A DNA stretch of 53,026 nt, taken from Paenibacillus sp. UNC451MF (GTDB lineage: Bacteria > Bacillota > Bacilli > Paenibacillales > NBRC-103111). A program made the translations under genes and the position numbers. Shown one piece after another: positions 49,938-53,026 of the stretch. Positions within the stretch are counted from its first letter, which is position 1; the number at the start of each line of letters is the position of its first letter. Location: assembly GCF_000686845.1 (NCBI RefSeq), contig NZ_JMLS01000034.1, forward strand, positions 1-53,026, given 5' to 3'. The notes beneath the pieces were generated by a model. That model was given only the letters and a program-made list of their open reading frames with translations, did no database searches and was not told the DNA's origin.

Positions 49938-51797
49938 TTATGGTTTTCTCCTTAATGCTTGGCCGCAGCGGGCGCAATAGCGAGCATCCGGAGGTGACTG
50001 CGACTTACATGCCCCGCATGTCAGGGGCCTTGCTTTGGGAGCATTTGCTGCTGCAGCAGCTTCATTCAGCGCTTCATCCTGCCGAAGCGGATTCAGGGCT
50101 GAAATAGCATGGTTCTCCTCCTTCGTTCCTTTGCGAAGGAGGCCATACAGCAGAAGCAGGCCGCCCGCTCCGACGGTAACCATCGACAGCATTCTCCATA
50201 ATCCTTCTGCTAAATGGAAGTCCCATAGCGCATGAAGCGCCACGGCCGCCAACATGAGCGCTGCAGCCAGTCCGTGCCGCCGGAACACGAACCGCGTCCC
50301 CTGTGCGGCATGGCGCTTGTTCAGTCCGTACCAGATCCCGGTTGCGGCGATGGCCGTCCAAGTGCCGTGACCAAGCGGCGAGAGTAGCGCTCTAACCCAC
50401 AATACCGCAAGCATCTCTCCTGTCGAACCCTGTTTCAGATACGACCAGCCGTAAACGATGCTTTCTACGGCAGCAAAGCCCATCCCGGCCGCTGCTCCAA
50501 TCACGACGGCGTCCATCAGAAACCTCATCCGTCCACCTCTGAGAAGTATCGCGCATACGATCAGCTTCGCGCCTTCTTCAATCAAGGCTACCGAAAGAGG
50601 CACGCTTAGCTCCGTAAAGCCGGCAGAGCTCCTGGCGACACCGAAGAGCCATTGCCGTTCCACCACCCAGGCAAGCGGAACCGCGACAGCCGCCGATAAG
50701 ACGAATACCCACGCCAGGCGCATATGTGAAAATCCAAGCTGCTGTGAGCCCCGCATATAGGCTACGAAAGTTACAGGGCCGACCAGCCCGCCGGACAGCA
50801 ATGCCGCCATTTGCCATAGCTGGTTTTGCAGCCAAACGGCCATGACAGTGCAGCCTGCGAAGAGGCCGCCAAGCAGGAACAGGAGATCGATCCACCTAGT
50901 CGATCGGTTAGTTGTAGGCAACGCTTTCTCCACAGGCAACAGGTCGTGTTCTTCGTCCGGCGCAATATCGTCTCCATCTGGTGCAGTGAATGAGGGGGCA
51001 ATTGCCAGGTCTGGACGCCGGATTCGCATAATCTCCGCAAATTGCCTTCTCACTGGAGGATAATGCTGCCAGATCGCCTGAAATTCGTCGCTGCCCATAA
51101 CCAATAACTCACCTTCTTCCATGGCGGTGATAGTCGCCGTTTGAGCTTGCTCCGACAGTAGCGCAATTTCGCCAAAAAAGTCCCCGGTCTCCATGACCGC
51201 ACGACGTTGGCCAGTCGAGATTTTCTCGAACCGCCCGCCGCTTATCATATAAAAGCTTTCCTTAGGAGTACCTTCCAGCAAAATGGTTTCCCCTTGCAAC
51301 ACATTCCTTCGCACCGTAATTTCGGCTAATCCGCGCAGCTCGGAATCGGGGATGGCCGACCAGATTGACGCTTTACGCAGCAAACCGTGCTTCATGCGAA
51401 GCTCTGCCGCATACGTCAAGCTCTCATGGAAGTAGGGACTCGCATCAGCCAGCTTCTCAAATGCCGTACGGTCCAGTCGGAGGGCCATAACTTCGCCCAA
51501 AGCCCTAATGCCGGCCGTCCGCTTCTCATTACGGATTAATGCGATCTCTCCGATCAAGGCGCCATATCCGAGCTCGGCCAGCACGACCTGTTTTCCAATC
51601 AGGCTGCGGGTATGAACCTGCACTTTGCCATCCAGAACAAAGTAACAGTCATGCCCTTCCGCGCCTTCATGCATCAGCCACTCCCCTTCCGGGAAGCAGA
51701 CGGTTTCCATGGTAGATGCCGCATTCTCAAGCTCCGTCTCCGGAACGCCGTGCAGCAGTGTATGGTTTCTTAAGAATCCCACGATATCGAAGGACAT
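49938..51797 (-). CDS. fusion: two cyclic-nucleotide-binding domains, PrsW protease, zinc ribbon
   Basis: A 619-residue multi-domain protein. Two cNMP-binding domains come first (about 10-125 and 138-255). The first has the cassette GEIALIRNEKRTAG at 83-96 with Arg93. The second has GEIALLSEQAQTA at 209-221 with Gln219 where Arg is expected. After a linker come eight or so membrane helices of the PrsW/CAAX-type protease fold with EEGAK at 407-411, FAAVES (E445), GHGTW (H477) and HALWDF (H522). A zinc ribbon closes it (Cys594, 597, 608, 611). PrsW in Bacillus cleaves RsiW to activate SigW. A cNMP switch on such a protease is unusual. Confidence 0.85.
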   Translation of the reverse strand: MSFDIVGFLRNHTLLHGVPETELENAASTMETVCFPEGEWLMHEGAEGHDCYFVLDGKVQVHTRSLIGKQVVLAELGYGALIGEIALIRNEKRTAGIRALGEVMALRLDRTAFEKLADASPYFHESLTYAAELRMKHGLLRKASIWSAIPDSELRGLAEITVRRNVLQGETILLEGTPKESFYMISGGRFEKISTGQRRAVMETGDFFGEIALLSEQAQTATITAMEEGELLVMGSDEFQAIWQHYPPVRRQFAEIMRIRRPDLAIAPSFTAPDGDDIAPDEEHDLLPVEKALPTTNRSTRWIDLLFLLGGLFAGCTVMAVWLQNQLWQMAALLSGGLVGPVTFVAYMRGSQQLGFSHMRLAWVFVLSAAVAVPLAWVVERQWLFGVARSSAGFTELSVPLSVALIEEGAKLIVCAILLRGGRMRFLMDAVVIGAAAGMGFAAVESIVYGWSYLKQGSTGEMLAVLWVRALLSPLGHGTWTAIAATGIWYGLNKRHAAQGTRFVFRRHGLAAALMLAAVALHALWDFHLAEGLWRMLSMVTVGAGGLLLLYGLLRKGTKEENHAISALNPLRQDEALNEAAAAANAPKARPLTCGACKSQSPPDARYCARCGQALRRKP

Positions 51798-51844
51798 TCG
51801 GATTTCCAGCCTTTCTCACTATGTAGCTCTTTTTCGATTTCTAT

Positions 51845-51876
51845 AAAAAAAGGAACCTGTCGAGGACAGGTTCCCG
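51845..51876 (-). terminator. rho-independent terminator
   Basis: GGAACCTGTC-ctc-GACAGGTTCC followed on the minus strand by seven T; separates the 205-aa gene from the PrsW fusion. Confidence 0.92.
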
Positions 51877-51886
51877 TACTGATTCA

Positions 51887-52504
51887 TTATCTCATATTTC
51901 CGATAATGCTGCTGCGTTGATCAGCCATTTTTTTAATAAAATTAGTCATAGTATCGAAAGCTTCGTTTCTCTTGTTCGTCAAACTTTGCATGCGAAGCAT
52001 ATCCATTTGCTGACTGCTATTTAAACTGTCGATTTTACCGCGAAGGGTTTCCGACGCGCGGTCTATATCAGCTTGGGTCCATTTATTTGCTGAAGGGACC
52101 TGGACGCCGTTCTCGGTTAATTTTTTCTGCAAATCCGCATCCAATGTAACGCTGTCTCCCGATTTTTGCGGTCGATTCGATTTGAGTTTACTTAAAATTT
52201 CATTCAATTTGGCAATCTCGTTATTTCTATTTTGAATGGTTTCCATTTGCGTTTTGAGCTGGCTATCCAATAGCTCAGTACGTTGGGACTGAATCGACAT
52301 TAATGCGGTTTCCAAATCCACGTTGGAAAATTGAGTCGTAATCATTCCTTGAGCATTAATGGACCCGACAGCATTTTGAGTCGCTTGACCACCGAGCGCT
52401 ACCTTTACCGAGCTGTATGCCGAGTCGTTCATCATTAACCCTACGCCGCCCATTATCCCGATCACTAAGGTTCCTACGATAGATAATGCCATTTTCTTAT
52501 TCAT
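51887..52504 (-). CDS. membrane-anchored coiled-coil protein, 205 aa
   Basis: An N-terminal hydrophobic segment (MALSIVGTLVIGIMGGVGLMM, about 4-25) then a mainly helical, coiled-coil-rich body (QSQRTELLDSQLKTQMETIQNRNNEIAKLNEILSKLK, 72-108; second helix 140-200). No Cys and no signal cleavage site obvious, so likely anchored with the body outside. GGGGGAAGC precedes ATG. It is upstream of the PrsW fusion but a terminator lies between. I do not recognise the family. Confidence 0.7.
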   Translation of the reverse strand: MNKKMALSIVGTLVIGIMGGVGLMMNDSAYSSVKVALGGQATQNAVGSINAQGMITTQFSNVDLETALMSIQSQRTELLDSQLKTQMETIQNRNNEIAKLNEILSKLKSNRPQKSGDSVTLDADLQKKLTENGVQVPSANKWTQADIDRASETLRGKIDSLNSSQQMDMLRMQSLTNKRNEAFDTMTNFIKKMADQRSSIIGNMR

Positions 52505-52727
52505 TCTTGCTTCCCCCTACTCGCTTCTATGGCTTGATTATATCACTGAAGCTTCCCTTAAGTCTGTTAAGTTCACCACATATCTGATAATTAGGCGAGG
52601 GCTGTGCGGACCCAGGGCAATAAGCGGGATAGCTCGGCTTAGGCTTGACTAGCGGTTGCTCGGTCGCTTGATGGTGGCATTAAGCCAAGCACCTGCATAA
52701 TGAAAGAAGCCCCCCGTCCAATTGGTC

Positions 52728-53026
52728 AAGACCCAATTTAGTGGACAGTTAAGAAAAACCCTATTTTGCAAGCTGGCACCGGTACTCTACCGGAGTCAGC
52801 TTGTTTAATTTTCTTTGTGGTCTGTGATGGTTATAAAAATAGATATAATTTTCAATTCTGCTTTGTGCTTCCTCAATGGATCGGATATGATATGGATAGA
52901 GTGCTTCCGTCTTTAAATGCGAAAAGAAGCTCTCCATGGAGGCGTTGTCATAACAATTGCCTCGGCGAGACATGCTGATTTGGGCGCCAACCTTTGGCAG
53001 CATGTCGTGGTAATCGTAGGACGTGT
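52728..53026 (-). mobile_element. IS3-type insertion sequence, partial
   Basis: The right end of an IS3-family element: the transposase C terminus and a terminal part CCCAATTTAGTGGACAGTT, which is the inverted-repeat type of this group. The other end lies beyond the window. Confidence 0.75.
52761..53026 (-). CDS. IS3-family transposase orfB, 3' part (cut by window)
   Basis: The frame is open to the window edge and reads TSYDYHDMLPKVGAQISMSRRGNCYDNASMESFFSHLKTEAL, then FYNHHRPQRKLNKLTPVEYRCQLAK and stop. DNASMESFFS.LK contains the final Glu of the DDE catalytic triad; the two Asp are outside the window. The start is not in view. It looks intact as far as seen. Confidence 0.9.
   Translation of the reverse strand, partial: TSYDYHDMLPKVGAQISMSRRGNCYDNASMESFFSHLKTEALYPYHIRSIEEAQSRIENYIYFYNHHRPQRKLNKLTPVEYRCQLAK

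Noticed and set aside
1-53026. CRISPR array, rRNA or tRNA genes
   Set aside because: No regularly spaced direct repeats and no cloverleaf or rRNA stretch found by eye; the dispersed stem-loop copies are tens of kb apart and not an array.

Overview
The window looks like a chromosomal stretch of a Paenibacillus-like, Gram-positive soil bacterium (Bacillota). I infer this from strong GGAGG-type ribosome binding sites, frequent TTG and GTG starts, a pspA-ydjGHI envelope-stress operon, lone family-1 sugar-binding lipoproteins beside AraC regulators, several copper-amine-oxidase-N 'stalk' proteins, a secreted pectate lyase and a tiny YjcZ-like sporulation peptide. There is no phage, plasmid, CRISPR array, rRNA or tRNA that I can support. 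The only transposon is an IS3-type element cut by the right edge.

Layout. 1-2.7 kb: DinB-like protein and two unrelated nucleotidyltransferases. 2.7-5.6 kb: a decayed VOC gene, an unexplained structured element, and a secreted pectate lyase with a cre-like site and a structured leader. 5.6-11.4 kb: a NarX/NarL-like two-component system. On one side lies an operon for a 53-aa secreted peptide with KPEA repeats plus a large secreted stalk protein; on the other lies a divergent membrane protein. Both flanking promoter regions carry similar spaced TTCCC arrays, so I read this as one regulatory module. 11.5-15.2 kb: the four-gene pspA-ydjG-ydjH-ydjI operon behind an ECF-type promoter. 15.4-21.4 kb: small orphans, DUF4304, GyrI-like, alpha/beta hydrolase, AlkD-like, membrane proteins and a DoxX gene with a textbook promoter carrying palindromic operators. 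22-24.4 kb: first AraC/solute-binding-protein pair. 24.7-30 kb: YjcZ-like peptide, CatB-type acetyltransferase, MFS exporter with divergent TetR, broken secreted-protein gene, GNAT and LysR.

30.2-35.4 kb: a likely operon of solute-binding lipoprotein, AraC and two FAD-dependent oxidoreductases (the last two overlapping by ATGA), perhaps followed by a 30-aa ORF. 35.7-40.5 kb: small winged-helix-like protein, YdeI fragment, Old Yellow Enzyme, AhpD-like protein, TetR and an orphan. 40.5-47.7 kb: stalk lipoprotein, macrolide-type glycosyltransferase, MBL hydrolase, second secreted stalk protein, GNAT and a small orphan. 48-49.6 kb: nitroreductase and Rrf2 regulator with three identical-architecture palindromes. 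49.9-52.5 kb: a striking fusion of two cyclic-nucleotide-binding domains, a PrsW-type membrane protease and a zinc ribbon, then a coiled-coil anchored protein. 52.7 kb to the end: partial IS3-type element.

Many intergenic gaps hold copies of a diverged stem-loop repeat (GGCTGCC...GGCAGCC followed by GCTATCGT), all in the same orientation, and a second 110-bp hairpin repeat flanks the DoxX region. All assignments come from reading the sequence and from recall of protein families; no database search was run.
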